In this document: piece by piece, positions 41,759 to 53,233 of the stretch | Position numbering within the stretch: the first letter of the stretch is position 1 | Layout: each line of letters opens with the position of its first letter | Origin: Guillardia theta CCMP2712 | Lineage: Eukaryota > Cryptophyceae > Pyrenomonadales > Geminigeraceae | Reading direction: 5' to 3' | DNA length: 56,754 nt | NCBI RefSeq assembly: GCF_000315625.1 | Contig: NW_005434629.1 | Location: 168,153 to 224,906, forward strand | Made by a program: the position numbers and the translations under genes | Notes under the pieces: model-generated | What the model was told of the DNA's origin: nothing | Databases searched by the model: none | Seen by the model: only the letters and a program-made list of their open reading frames with translations

Positions 41759-44700
41759 TCAAACATCTCGCGGGTATCCATCGTAGTCTTCCATGGCCTG
41801 GTCCGGGATTGCTCCCATCTGCGAGGGATCGAGATAAGAAATTGAATGCGAGAGGAGGTTTGCAGGAGGCGAGAAGTAAGGTGAAGCAGGCTAGGGGACG
41901 AGGAGGAGGGAGAGGGAAGAGGGAGAGGAGAGCGAAAGAGAATGAGGAGGGAGAGGAGAGCAAACGAGAATGAGGAGGGAGAGGAGAAGGGAAGGAGGCG
42001 TGTAGAGTAGGAAGGAGCACGAGCGAGGAGGGAAGGAGAGGAAATGCGTCTCACATCCGTATTGTTAAAAAGGTTCGGGTTGAAGTTCTCGAGAACCGTC
42101 AGAGTGTCGTGCAGGATAGTCGTCGACTTCAGCTCCTCCTGCGCGTTACCAACTTTACACCCCATCCTCCCCATCTTGTTTCTCTTCTCCCACTCCCTCA
42201 TTTCCCCTTGACTCCACCTCCCTCGTTACTTTCTGCTGTCTTCTTCCCCTCTCCCCTCTCCCCTCTCCCCTCCCTCTTTCCCATGTCCCTTCTCCTGCCT
42301 CTAACCTCGAACCTCCCTCCTCTTCTCCCTCCCCAGCCTCCTCCTCTCTTCATCCTCACATTGTAGCTTGGATAGGAAGCTTCAAACTCTTCCATGGTGA
42401 AGTTCCGTTCCATGGGAACAAATCCCTTTCTCGCCGACCGGACAGGCTCCAACCCGACAACAACACCAGGTCGAGGTGTGTTGTACCTTGACAAGGATCT
42501 TGTGAGGCCACGAACGGGGAGGACGGAGGAGAAGGAGGGAGAGAGGAGCAGTGAAGAAGGAGGAGAGAGGAAGAGTGGAGGATGCGAGACGAAGTGAAGA
42601 GTTGGGCGAGAGGGAGAGGAGGAGGAGAGGTGGAGATTTGGTCACCAGACGGGGACGGAGACATTGCAGCTGGACACATAGAGCTTGGCTGCGACGGCGC
42701 CATGATCCGAGGCGAAGGACCCCAGAGCGTTGGGTCCAAGTACGGAATTGTTGACGGATACAACAGCACTGCTCTGAATGTTAGGAGAAAGAAAGGGACG
42801 AAGGGAGGAGAGCGAAGGATTCCAAGAAGAGAAGGAGAATGAGAAAAATAACGAAAGGATGGATAGGAAACTATGGGGATAGATGGGAAATGATGCCGAT
42901 GGAGGGTAAGGGGAGCCGAGGGAAGGGAGGGAGGGGGAGGGAGGGGAGGGGAGGGAGGGGAGGGAGGGGAAGGAGGGGAGGGAGGGAGGAGGGAGGGAGG
43001 GAGGGAGGGAGGGAGGGAGGAGGGAGGGAGGGAGGGGAGGAGGGAGGGGAGGGAGGGAGGAGGGAGGGGAGGGAGGAGGAGGGAGGGAGGGAGGGGAGGG
43101 AGGGAAGGGAGGGNNNNNNNNNNNNNNNNNNNNNNNNNNNNNNNNNNNNNNNNNNNNNNNNNNNNNNNNNNNNNNNNNNNNNNNNNNNNNNNNNNNNNNN
43201 NNNNNNNNNNNNNGGAGGGAGGGAGAGAGGGAGGGAGGGAGGGAGGTAATGAGGAAGTAATCATGTGCAAACCTGTCATTCAGCGCCACCGCTATCCGGC
43301 AGCCTCGGATGAAACATCTCTCTATCTCCGCATGCGCATCCTCCCCAAACGCTACGCCATGAAGTACCCGATCGATCATGGAGTTCTCTGCCGTGAAATT
43401 GCTGGTCAGGACCCTCCTCGTCCTCGTCCTTATCCTCGTCCTCGTCCTCGTCCTCTACTACCACTCATCCACACACGTTTTCGTATTCCTTGTCCTGCTC
43501 CTGCTCCTTGTCCTGCTCCTTAATGCATGTACCTATTCTTGCCCTAACGTGGTGTTCTCCTCCAACTCCGACGTAATGCCCGAGGGCGATTCGATGCGAG
43601 AGGAGCCCAAGGTAGCATCCACGAACAAGAATCTGGACCAAGTCGTCATCCTCCCCCTCCTCCTCCTCCTCCTCTCCTCCTCCTCTCCTCCTCCCCATTT
43701 CCATCCTCTTCCTATCCTCCCCCTTTCCTTCCTCCGCCCCTGCTTTCTTTCTTCTCTCCTTCTGCTCACATTTGCGAAGAAGTCAGCGAACAGGATATGA
43801 CCTCCCAGCCATCCCAAGGCTCCAGGATAGCGACCAGGTTTGATTGGCCCCGGACGAACTCTAAGAGCTCTTCGTCAGTGAACAGGAGGAGAAAGGCTGA
43901 AAGGACAAGAGAGGGGGATAGATAGCACAGACGATCGAGATACGGAGGGGAGGGGGAAGGAGGAGGAAGGAGGAACGAGGGCGCGAGGAGAAGGGGAGCA
44001 GTGAAGGCAGGAGGGGGTAGGAGAGAGGAGAAGAGGGGCAGGAGAGGAGGGGCAGGGACCTGAGACGGCAGCTTTCAAACGTCCAGTTGCCGGCGCCAAC
44101 AACGATGAGCGAGCCCTGACCCTCTATGAGCACAAGGAGACCCGCAGCTGCTCTTTCCTCCTTGTCGATCCTCGTTGCCTCCCATCCCTCTCCTCCACAC
44201 TTCACTTCTTCCTCTCTCGCTTCCCTCACATCCTGACCTCGCTTCCCTCTCTCCCCGCTCCCTTCTGCTCTCCAGTCTCTCCTTTTCCTCCGTTTCCCTC
44301 CCATCGTCCCATCCCTTCTCCCCCCCCTCTCCCCCGCGTTTGCCTCCCCCCTCCCCTTCTTTCTCACTAGTCATCACCCCATTATCCTTGAGGCAGACGA
44401 CACGCCTGAATGACCCTGAGGTTCGAGCCGACAAAGCCCACCCGCCCCCTGCCACCATCAGCGTCAGCCTCCTAGTACTGCGATCTCTGCAGAGGAGGAA
44501 GGGGCAACTGACAGAGGAACGAGTGCAGGACTGGCCGAAGTTTCGTTGAGCCTAGTGGGAGATCAGTGAGCAGGGGAACAAGTGACGGATCGCCAGGAGG
44601 ACTTGACAAGGAAGGAAGGGAGGATGAGAGGAAAGGAAGAGGAGGGTGAGGTTGATGATGATGAGAAGAAGGAGAGGGAGGAGGAGGATAATCCGATGAT

Positions 44701-45927
44701 CTTACCGGCAGCAGGTTCCATGGTCCATTGCCCCTCTAGATGTAAACTCCGGTTATAGACCTTCGAGAGCAGTCATCAACACTTGATCGGGGATGCAAAA
44801 GGATCGTTTTCCTCATCCTCCTTCACTCACCCCTAGCCAGTTGTCTGTCTCCTCGTCAAGAGTGCGGTTCTCCCACATGATGTGGGCACGTGCAAAGAAA
44901 AGTTGCCTGCGGTGTCACATCAGTATCAATCGCAGAGACTAGGGAAGCAAGGTGAGGCTTGAAAGACAAGTGAGACGTGCAAGCAGCCATCACGAAGAGA
45001 CGATGAGGAAGAAGAGAACGGAGGAAGTAGAGAGCGGGGGAAAAAGAGAGTGGATGAAGGGAGAGAGAGGGCGGGAGGAAAGGTCAATAGAAATGAACAA
45101 ACCTCCTGGGGAAAATTTCCCTCTCTTCATTTTCAAACACGGCTCGGGAAAGCTCCTCCAATGTGGAGACGTTAAGTACCTCAGGCTCGTCCTGGTAGTC
45201 CTGCGGAGAAGCAGGCATCTTGCGAGACCAAAGCTCCTCGTCGAGCTCTGGGGAAAGAAGACACAAAGTGAGATGGAAAGATACAGAGGGGACGGGATCA
45301 CTCCAGGAACAAGGATAGACAGAAAGAGACGGGTACACGGCAGGACAAGGATAGAAAGTTTTCTCCAATCCTCAACTAGGCCGCACTTGGCTTGTAATCG
45401 AAGATGGGAATCCTGTTGAACTCCAGATCGTCTGCCATCCATTACGAGGTGCTCGGGCTGCATGGCATCGACAACTCACCGAGCTTGTCGCGCTTGGCGC
45501 AATGATCGCAGACGCATCCCTGCATGCACTTGCAGTTCTCTATCTTCCCATCCCACTCGATCGTCAAGTTGTCTGGGATGTACACTTTGCCAACGAAGGA
45601 GGATTCAGCTATCTTTCCTCCCCGCAACCTCAAGCTTGTCTGCCCCGAACGGTCATCAGAGCTGACGTCGGCTCATGTCTTGTTACCTGAGTGTTTGAAC
45701 CCTGGAGGTCATGTTCACGGACATTGCTGATGCTACTGCCTGACAGCTTGTTCCTGGTCGAGCAGCAACAGCTCACCGTCATTCTTCATATCACAACACC
45801 CCTTATGTTCGAACCTAGCCCAGTGCACTCCTCCTTGCGTCGGAAGATATAGGCTTCCAGATCGTGACGCAACAGACACGCAGAGAAGCAGCGCAGCGAA
45901 CTGAAGCTGCGGCAGTCGACCTCCCAT
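41759..45927 (-). CDS. Secreted, probably right-handed beta-helix protein; exon structure unresolved
   Basis: Coding blocks in minus-strand frames lie between a signal peptide start at 45927 (MGGRLPQLQFAALLLCVSVA) and a probable stop at 41759 (last exon AIPDQAMEDYDGYPRDV). Recognisable blocks are RLRGGKIAESSFVGKVYIPD with a Cys-rich ENCKCMQGCVCDHCAKRDK near 45480-45630; PASPQDYQDEPEVLNVSTLE near 45115-45230; FFARAHIMWENRTLDEETDN near 44840; GSLIVVGAGNWTFESCRLRS near 44060; SNLVAILEPWDGWEV near 43810; MIDRVLHGVAFGEDAHAEIE near 43330; VVSVNNSVLGPNALGSFASD near 42730; VLENFNPNLFNNTDVRR near 42070. The repeating short beta-strand pattern and recurring N, G, V suggest a parallel beta-helix like pectate-lyase-type or adhesion proteins; this is inference. 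Introns are filled with polypurine repeats and the second gap. It may be two genes. Confidence 0.42.
42910..43245. repeat. GGGA-type simple repeat around a 100-N gap
   Basis: Nearly pure GGGA/GGAGGGA repeat from about 42910 to 43245, interrupted by an assembly gap of exactly 100 N at 43114-43213. A gap of round size is conventionally of unknown length. The repeat lies in an intron of the beta-helix-like gene; long translations through it are meaningless. Confidence 0.95.
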
Positions 45928-47058
45928 CCCTCCGCCGCAAGCTTCACAACCGAGGGTCTTGCTTGTAACACTTGAGAACTGATTGTTGTACAAACGCACA
46001 GCTACACTTGACGATCCTGAAGACTCATGATGGAGGCTTTACCACAGCATCGATGAAGGTGAGGAGGACACGTTCAATGCTATCAAGTCAGAATCAGTTT
46101 CAAGCCAATCTCATACTCCCTCTCCTCGCTCTTCTCTCATCAATCGATTTTTTGATATTTCACTTATTTCTGTTCCTTCAGTCGGCAAAACATTCCTCTC
46201 TTCCATCAAACATTATTCCCATCACAATCATCTGCATGAAAATTTCTTCTTTCAGTCTTGTCTTCTCCATCTGCTTCTCCTTCTCTCTTCTCTTTCTTCT
46301 CCTTTCTCCGTAAAGCATTGCTCTTTCATCGGACGCAACTGCCCTCCACACCGTGTTTATACCTGGTTGTGCTGCCTTCACTGCCTTCTACTGAACATAT
46401 CTGAGGCAGACCTGGATGTTTTTGTAACTAGCGGCCCGGTGGGCCCGGGGCCCGGCCGCCTTCGCATACCGGGCGGCAGAGGCACTGAGAACCGTTGGAA
46501 GTCTAGAACTTCGCGCTTGCGAGGATCCAACGAGGCTCGAAGTTAATGAGGCGGTGGAGGTAGGGTAGTGGTATAGAGGGATGTGGGAAATGAGGGGGTG
46601 GGGGTAGCCTCAATTGGCAGAGTCTCGGAGGGTGGGGAGTGGGGTGGTGGGGCACAAGTACAGATGCGATCTTGGGGCTTTTCGGTCTACAACGAACCGA
46701 AGTATGAAAGCCCCGGCAACAGTTCCAATATCACATAGGACACCTGTAGGACCTCCGTTACCACTCCAAAAAAATGATTCTGTAAAAAGAAGACTAGTAC
46801 CCATCCAACAGTGCTATAGGAGAGGGGTGAAGAAGTACATTTTGCTTTCGTTCGACCGTAAATTGCAAAAGTTCCACGGCATGCAACGAAGCAAGCGGGG
46901 AGGGAGGGGAGGGAGGGAGGCAGGAGGAAGGATACGACAGGACCAAACACATGCACCTTATGGAGATCATAGGAGGAGCAGAGGCGATAGCGTTCTTTGC
47001 CATTGTAGGTTGATTCTTGACATACCGATGTTTGCCAGGTCGTACTCGTCAGTGAGGA
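45928..47058. other. Intergenic region between divergent genes
   Basis: No gene supported. 46090-46310 is T/C-rich and AT-richer. A short GC-rich patch (GGCCCGGTGGGCCCGGGGCC) lies near 46433. 46895-46930 is a GGGA patch. It should hold promoters of the beta-helix-like gene (minus) and the amidase (plus). Confidence 0.5.
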
Positions 47059-48238
47059 ATGTCGCGCCATGGAGATATTAGCAGCAGCCCTGACACAGTC
47101 GGGGTGTGTGTCTTCCAGTACAAGATGCCAAGGCTCCACACGAAAGATGATGTGATGAAGAACATCGACAAGATCTGCGATCTTGTTCGAGGGACCAAAG
47201 TTGTGAGTAGCTCTCACGATTCTGATCAACCCACCAATGAAACCCTCTACGCAGGGGCTGCCAGGAATGGACCTCATCATTTTCCCAGAGTACAGCACAC
47301 AGGGCATCATGTAAGATGGGAGTGAGGAGGCAGGATACGGCACGTGCGATGTAACTGGTGCGGTCAGGTACGACAAGAAGGAGATGATGGAGACTGCTGT
47401 GACTATCCCCGGGCCAGAGACGGAGAAGTTCTGTCAGGTGTGCAAGGAAGTCGGAGTTTGGGGAGTCTTCAGCTTGACGGGCGAGAGGCACGAGAGTCAC
47501 CCGCAGAAGCACCCTTACAACACCCTCGTCTTGATTAACGACAAGGGTGAGATAGTCCAGAAGTACCGCAAGATCCTACCATGGTGCCCCATCGAGGGAT
47601 GGTACCCCGGCGACAACACGTACGTGACCGAGGGTCCCAAGGGGATTAAGATGTCTCTGATCATCTGTGACGACGGCAACTACCCGGAGATCTGGAGGGA
47701 CTGCGCTATGAAGGGGGCCGAGCTCATCGTCCGCTGCCAGGGGTACATGTATCCAGCCAAGGACCAGCAGGTCATGGTGGCCAAGTGCATGGCCTGGATG
47801 AACAACGTGTACGTGGCCGTGGCGAATGCGTCCGGTCATGACGGAGTCTACTGCTACTTCGGCCACTCCTGCATCATCGGCAACGATGGGAGGACCATGG
47901 GGGAGTGCGGCGAGGAGCATGACGGGGTGCAGTATGCCCAGCTGTCTATCAGCGGGATACGCGATTCCCGCAAGACCGATCAGTCGCAGAACCACCTCTT
48001 CAAGCTCCTCCACCGCGGATACACTGGGATGTACGCGTCCGGCGATGGGGACAAGGGAGTGGCCGAGTGTCCCTTCAGCTTCTACAAGACTTGGGTCAAC
48101 AACCCCCTCCTGGCCCGTGAGCAGGTAGAGAAGCTCACTAGAAGCACCATCGGCGTCGCCTGCTGCCCCGTCGCTGGTGTGCCTGAGCCCTCCTCTGCCA
48201 ACGAGATGGTGATGGACGGCCACCATGACCTCACCTGA
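47059..48238 (+). CDS. amiE: Aliphatic amidase (AmiE type, nitrilase superfamily)
   Basis: Three exons, 47059-47202, 47255-47310 and 47368-48238, 1071 nt, 356 residues; bacterial AmiE proteins are about 340-350. The enzyme hydrolyses short aliphatic amides to carboxylate and ammonia (EC 3.5.1.4). The nitrilase-superfamily catalytic triad is present: Glu in [13 protein letters not shown], Lys in [10 protein letters not shown] and Cys in [20 protein letters not shown]. Other near-invariant AmiE blocks are the N-terminus [54 protein letters not shown] and [13 protein letters not shown]. Both introns have canonical ends (GTGAGT...GCAG and GTAAGA...TCAG), so this is a resident nuclear gene. The very close fit to bacterial AmiE suggests acquisition from bacteria followed by intron gain. 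No targeting presequence is seen, so a cytosolic location is likely. Confidence 0.97.
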
Positions 48239-48469
48239 GTGCCCAAGTTTGTGGGATAGGCGTGGTGGAGGACAACGAAGACAAGAGAAATGAGGTGGTG
48301 GTGGTAAATATTATGAGGAGGAGGAGGAGGAGGAGGAGGAGGAGGCGGTTTCTCATCCATAGACTCTGAATTGTGAGCTCGTACGTGTGATCCAGTGAAG
48401 TTTAAAAAAATAAATTTGAATTTCAAAACTTTTTTTTCTCGTGCCGCCGTCAAGTCACTGCTGCTCTCT

Positions 48470-50242
48470 TCAACGCCAACGGGCCCTGGGGAAACACTTC
48501 AGACGAAGACAGCAGAGAAAGAGAAGCAAAGAAACGGGGACACTAGTGACAGATGAACAAATAAAGGGGAAGAGAAAGAGCGGACAAAGGGAACAACAAA
48601 CTTTGTGAGGGCCAACCTGATAGAAATGATGATAAAGCACCCCGATCAATCTCCCAACATTGAAAACGAAGTAAGAGCACCAAACTCCCGGCAAGCTTGT
48701 CCCCAGTATTGGGATCGTGAGCTGCAGCACGATCATTGCCAGGACTGTGTTGACTGCTAGCTGGCGGAAGGCTCTATGCCCCTGCATCACTCCCTCTCCA
48801 ACGAAGACAACCCCGTTCATGATCTGCATGGCAGCGCTGATGGTGAACGGGACGCGCGCCGCCTCCCTCACCTCTTCCAAGGGCGTGAAGACGTTGAGCA
48901 GGGGGATCATGGAGAGCTGGACGGCTGCCAGGATGCAGCCCACGATGAGGCCCCAGATGAGCATGCGGTTGGCTGTGTGCCGAGCAGACACAAGGTCCCC
49001 ATCTATCGAAGCCGTCGCCATGGCCTTGGGAACAAGGATAGCAGCCACTGTGCTCATGGCAAGCAGGATGACGCCTCCGATAGACCAGAGCTGTGTGGCG
49101 ATGGTGTGTGCTGCTGCCGACGTCCCCGTCAAGTCCATCGCCTGGATCCTTCCACTGCCAACGATGAAGACAGAGTTCATGGCCAGAGTTCGCAGCTGCA
49201 CGCTGAAGCCTGCGCTCATGAGTTCTGAGATGGCAGCTAAGGTCGGGACGCGGAACAAGGAGGAGGACTCGATGAATTTCTTCCGGAGGAGGATCGTCAG
49301 GTAGACGGAACAAGAGACAACGTCCGAGATGCAGGTGGCTAGACCAGCTCCCACCACACCAAACCCGAGCTTGAGGACGAAGATGGGAAGCAATGCGATG
49401 TGGAACAGGTTCGAGAAGGCGCTGACCATGAGAGGCGTGAACGTGTCCAACGTTCCTCGAAACGTAGCAAATCCAACGGTCGTGAGCATGGCAGGGACGA
49501 AGCTGGCGCCTCTGGCGAGGATGTAGGGGACTGCGTACTCCATCGCCGGGGCACCCGACGGGATGACAACGGAGACCAGGATCTGAGGAATGAGGACCAC
49601 AAGAGTCATCCCGATCGTTCCTATGAAGGTTGCGAGGAAGAGAGCCTCTGCAATGTGCTTGCGAACTCCTTCCATGTCTCCTTTGCCGTAGGCACTCGCC
49701 ACCAATGGCGTGATGACGCTGGGAAGGAACCCGAGCACCCAAAACGTTGTTGAGAACACCTGGTTCGCTGCTCCCTGCCCCGCCAGCGCTGCTGCGTTCC
49801 CCATCTTTCCCACCCAGAACGTGTCTGCAGCACCCACAAGAGGGACGAGCATGAAGTTGAGGATGGCAGGGAAGGATAGGACGACTACCATCTTGTCCAG
49901 GTAGTCTCCCCTTGGCAGCATCCCCTTTGGCTTCTGCGACGCATCCGTGGCATTTGCTGCGAACGCTGACGCTGCCGATGCCTGAGAGTGCTTTTGAGTC
50001 TTGTCACTCAACCCCTTGAAAGAGCTCGTCCGCTTGCTCGGTACCGACCAGCCAGGACGGGATGTACGGGGAAAGCCTGCGGGGAGGCCGATAGCGCGTC
50101 TGCCAGCGCTATCCCTTGTGACGCCAGGAGAAGAAATCAAGAACGATGCTGCCATTGACGTCCATGTCAGGAGCCAGATCGAGTAGGTGAGCGAAAACGC
50201 CAGGGAAGGGTTCCTCCTCGACTCTACTGCCATGTGTCCCAT
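48470..50242 (-). CDS. MATE-family multidrug/toxin-extrusion transporter, probably plastid-targeted
   Basis: A long uninterrupted frame of about 590 residues from the ATG at 50242. The C-terminal 450 residues form the twelve-helix MATE fold that exports organic cations or metabolites by H+ or Na+ antiport: an N-lobe with ILNFMLVPLVGAADTFWVGK and LAGQGAANQVFSTTFWVLGF, a linker, and a C-lobe starting MSAGFSVQLRTLAMNSVFIV with AAAHTIATQLWSIGGVILLA. The first 100 residues are not MATE: a hydrophobic signal peptide (SLTYSIWLLTWTSMAASF) followed by Ser/Arg/Pro-rich sequence, with Phe at the likely cleavage point as in red-lineage plastid preproteins. The last 50 residues after YHHFYQ are Cys/Leu/Phe-rich and may be an intron read-through; a canonical alternative splices 48616-48486 out and ends GPLALKRAAVT at 48450. 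It converges on the amidase gene. Confidence 0.94.
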   Translation of the reverse strand: MGHMAVESRRNPSLAFSLTYSIWLLTWTSMAASFLISSPGVTRDSAGRRAIGLPAGFPRTSRPGWSVPSKRTSSFKGLSDKTQKHSQASAASAFAANATDASQKPKGMLPRGDYLDKMVVVLSFPAILNFMLVPLVGAADTFWVGKMGNAAALAGQGAANQVFSTTFWVLGFLPSVITPLVASAYGKGDMEGVRKHIAEALFLATFIGTIGMTLVVLIPQILVSVVIPSGAPAMEYAVPYILARGASFVPAMLTTVGFATFRGTLDTFTPLMVSAFSNLFHIALLPIFVLKLGFGVVGAGLATCISDVVSCSVYLTILLRKKFIESSSLFRVPTLAAISELMSAGFSVQLRTLAMNSVFIVGSGRIQAMDLTGTSAAAHTIATQLWSIGGVILLAMSTVAAILVPKAMATASIDGDLVSARHTANRMLIWGLIVGCILAAVQLSMIPLLNVFTPLEEVREAARVPFTISAAMQIMNGVVFVGEGVMQGHRAFRQLAVNTVLAMIVLQLTIPILGTSLPGVWCSYFVFNVGRLIGVLYHHFYQVGPHKVCCSLCPLFLFPFICSSVTSVPVSLLLFLCCLRLKCFPRARWR

Positions 50243-50628
50243 GCTCACGAAAACGATCAGATCCTTGGCAGTGTATCCCTCAGCTCTCTCAACTTCTGTT
50301 CTGACGTCCTGCAAGCCTCAACTCTCTCCTCTGCTCGTGGACTTCTTCGTTCCACTTCTCTTCTCCTCTCCTCTCCTCTCCCCTCCTCGCTACGGGCTTC
50401 GTTGTTGCCTGTGCATCGCCCCCACCCTGCCCTTATACCTACCGGCCCCTGCAAAATTAGTCACCCTCCTCCCCCTCCATCCATGTCCCTCATTCCTTCT
50501 CACACTTTAAAATTGCTCCCTTTCTTATCCATAATTTTCAGTAAACACCAACCAATATTGAAATTTTAGTGAAAAAGTTCACAGAGTGCTTGCTCTAATA
50601 AGATCAGATACATCCTCCCGACTACTGC
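50243..50628. other. Divergent promoter region
   Basis: 386 bp between the MATE gene (minus) and TRM13 (plus), C/T-rich at 50355-50400 and with an AT-rich patch at 50500-50575 (ATAATTTTCAGTAAACACCA). No gene seen. Confidence 0.5.
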
Positions 50629-52928
50629 ATGGCGGAAGCGGCTCGAAGCGAGCGAACAGGAGGAGACGATGGAGGCGACGAAGGGGAGCGCATGGCTGCA
50701 TGTACACGAGAGAAGAAGGTTGAAGCTCTGGAGGAGGAAGATGAAACTGCAGAGCAAAAAGGAATGAGCGAGCACGGCGCACTCACCATAGAGGATCCAA
50801 GTGCCGGCAAAGGCAGCATAAAGAAGAGGCTTGGCAGGCAGTGGCACAAGTACTGTCAGACGCTCCCCAGACACTACAAGGGAGGATTGATGAGCTCAGA
50901 TGAGGTGGATGCAAAGAGGGCTGGTCAGAATGTAGAGAGGAGACGGCCTGAGAAGGGGGATCATCATAAAGACAGCCACAGACGAGCAGGTGCTGCTCCT
51001 CCCCTCCCTGCATCACTGGATGCTGACCTCTTACATGGGTCAGGTCTCCCGGAGCATCAACGGTGCTCGTTCTGGATCGAACAGAAGAAGCGCCTGTGCT
51101 CGCGGCCCCGCATGGAACGCTCGTCCTTTTGTATCGGGCATCAAGTTGCGCAAGGGGCAGACGGTAAGGAAGATTCGTCCGAAGCAAGAGAGTGCGAGTT
51201 TTGTAGGACAAGGATCCTACCCGACAGGTAAGGCGGCGCGATCTCGACGGAGCCCAGCGGAGGGTTCGGTTCACCTTGTTGTTCCCTGCAGGTACGAGAG
51301 CCACCTGAAGCGATGCAACGTCAGGACGAGGGAGGACGCGATGAGGTCGTGCCCGTACTACAAGCAAGACATCAACAGTGGATCGCAAGGACGTCCTTTG
51401 CCTTCCTCTCAGCCTGTGATGAGCGATGCGGAGGACCCTGTGGGATTCGTGGGGCGTGTGAATGAGAATTACGAAATCCACGTCAGGGCAATCGAAGAGG
51501 TGAGGATGAGAAATGGATAGTTTCAAAATTGATTTGATCAGGAAGCGAGAGAAGCAGTCATTGCGTTGCAGTGTACTCTTTGACCTGGCTCAAGCCGGCG
51601 GGAAAAGTCGAACGGATCCGAATGGAACTCTTTACAAACATCTCAAGCAAGATTCTTCGCTGATCTCAAACATGGAAGACAAGGGATTGCTCAATCATGT
51701 CACGGATTCCACGTTCATCGGTACTTCAATTCAGCTGTACATGACTTTTGATGATGATTGTTCTTTAGAATTTGGGGCTGGCAAAGCAATGCTGTCTTTG
51801 TCATTAGTACAGGTCTGCTAGTCCAATCTCGATTTTGTATTGACCTCGAGGAAACGGTTGACAGTGTGATGAGGCGGTCAACTTACTCTTGGTTGAGAAG
51901 GACAGCGGACACATGAAGGGGAAGGTCTCTCATAGCTGGACAAGGCCGTGAGGTCTCTTACGTGCTCCATACAGGCCGATCGAATCCTCCGCCTCCGATC
52001 CCGTGGAGCTTTCCAGCGGCTGACTGTCGACATCCGGCACCTTGACCTCAGGGCAGTTCCCTGCGGAGAAATGTAAGGGCAGCTGCATCTTCGAACCAGG
52101 ACTCTGAAGGGTTCTACCTTAGACCTCTCATGAGTAGCGTCGTTGGGATCTCCAAGCACCTTTGCGGAGTAGCCACGGACCTTGCGTTGCGATGTCTGGT
52201 GAACTATCACCACAGTGGAGGTCTCCAAGGCTCGATGTGTGCCTCTACATTCCGAGTTTGACTATCAGTTGAATTCTCAGGTCCGGGGGAAAATCAGGGG
52301 CCCAATGCGGTCAAAGGAATCTGCATCGCTCTGTGCTGTCATCACCTGTGCACCTGGGATGACTATGTGGGGAAGAAATTCTTCGTCAACGACCTGGTTC
52401 GCTTTCGCCGCCTGCCCCCTGGATTCGTGCTGACGTGTTGGGACACCAGCAGATAGGAAGGGGGGGGTTCGAGATGATGTGCAAGTATGCCTCGTGGGCA
52501 ACGGGATGTCGACAGCATATGAATGAGAAGCAGAAAACAGGAGACAACAATGTATGTCATCTCCATCCTCTCCCTTTTTACATCCTCTCCTCACAATATG
52601 GCAGGTAGAGCAACAAGACTCCAGTCAGCATCATCACAACGCCAAGGTAACCGTTTGCAATCTACATGAGCTACTCAGTATCATAACGCTTGCGTGCGGA
52701 CTGTCCAGATAACGATGTCGAGGGAAGAGAAGGTCTTGCTCTACATCTGAACTCGCTCACCAATCTGAGACAAGAGTTTTCTAGGTGAAATTCGGCCGTA
52801 AGTGCAAACGTCTCATCGACGTTGGGAGGGTCTTGTACGTTCGGGAGCAACTTGGACTTTCATGCGAGCTAGCGGCATACGTTTCAGAAGACTTAACGCC
52901 GGAGAATATTATGCTGATTGCATCCTGA
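50629..52928 (+). CDS. TRM13: tRNA 2'-O-methyltransferase TRM13
   Basis: Multi-exon gene: exon 1 is 50629-51227, exon 2 is 51292-51499, then several exons to the TGA at 52926-52928. TRM13 methylates the ribose of nucleotide 4 in the acceptor stem of some tRNAs. The N-terminal zinc-binding modules are visible: a CCCH-like HQRCSFWIEQKKRLCSRPRM...SSFCIGH and a CHHC-like CEFCRTRILPDR joined over a 64-bp intron to YESHLKRCNVRTRED, then CPYYKQDIN. The methyltransferase part follows: KHLKQDSSLISNMEDKGLLN, the SAM site FGAGKAMLSLSL, RLTVDIRHLDLRAVP, GISKHLCGVATDLALRCL, IALCCHHLCTWDDYVG and KYASWATGC. The last two coding exons read SREEKVKFGRKCKRLIDVGR and end in LTPENIMLIAS. All TRM13 core motifs are present, so it should be active. 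Precise ends of the middle exons (51500-52260) are not all fixed. Confidence 0.93.
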
Positions 52929-53233
52929 CCCTTAGAGCTCTCGATCGGTCAGCAAACCTCATTTTTTCTTGATGGATAAGGTTTGCCTCCAAATCCACCG
53001 AAAAGAACTCAATCGCTCTGGTGCGATACCTAAGGAATTGAGAGGAACTTCTGATGCTTCTGAATGAGCGGTCATTTTCGTGCCTGCACACTCCTCTACG
53101 AAAATGTCGTGGCTTGATAGTAAATTGAAGTACTGTGATTGAACAGGGCATCAAGATATATTTCTTTTGTGCGAAAAGATATCATTTGCGGCAATCATTT
53201 TCGCTGCAGAGTTTGTAAGGAAACAACAGGCAT

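Noticed and set aside
42356-43379. Long Pro/Ser or Gly/Arg frames through the GGGA repeat and gap
   Set aside because: Simple-repeat translation running across unknown bases.
47576-48226. 216-codon minus-strand frame opposite the amidase
   Set aside because: Complete overlap with the highly conserved AmiE coding strand; an antisense shadow caused by GC-rich third positions.
48774-49742. 322-codon second minus-strand frame within the MATE gene
   Set aside because: His/Arg-rich, lacks transmembrane pattern, and overlaps the clear MATE frame.
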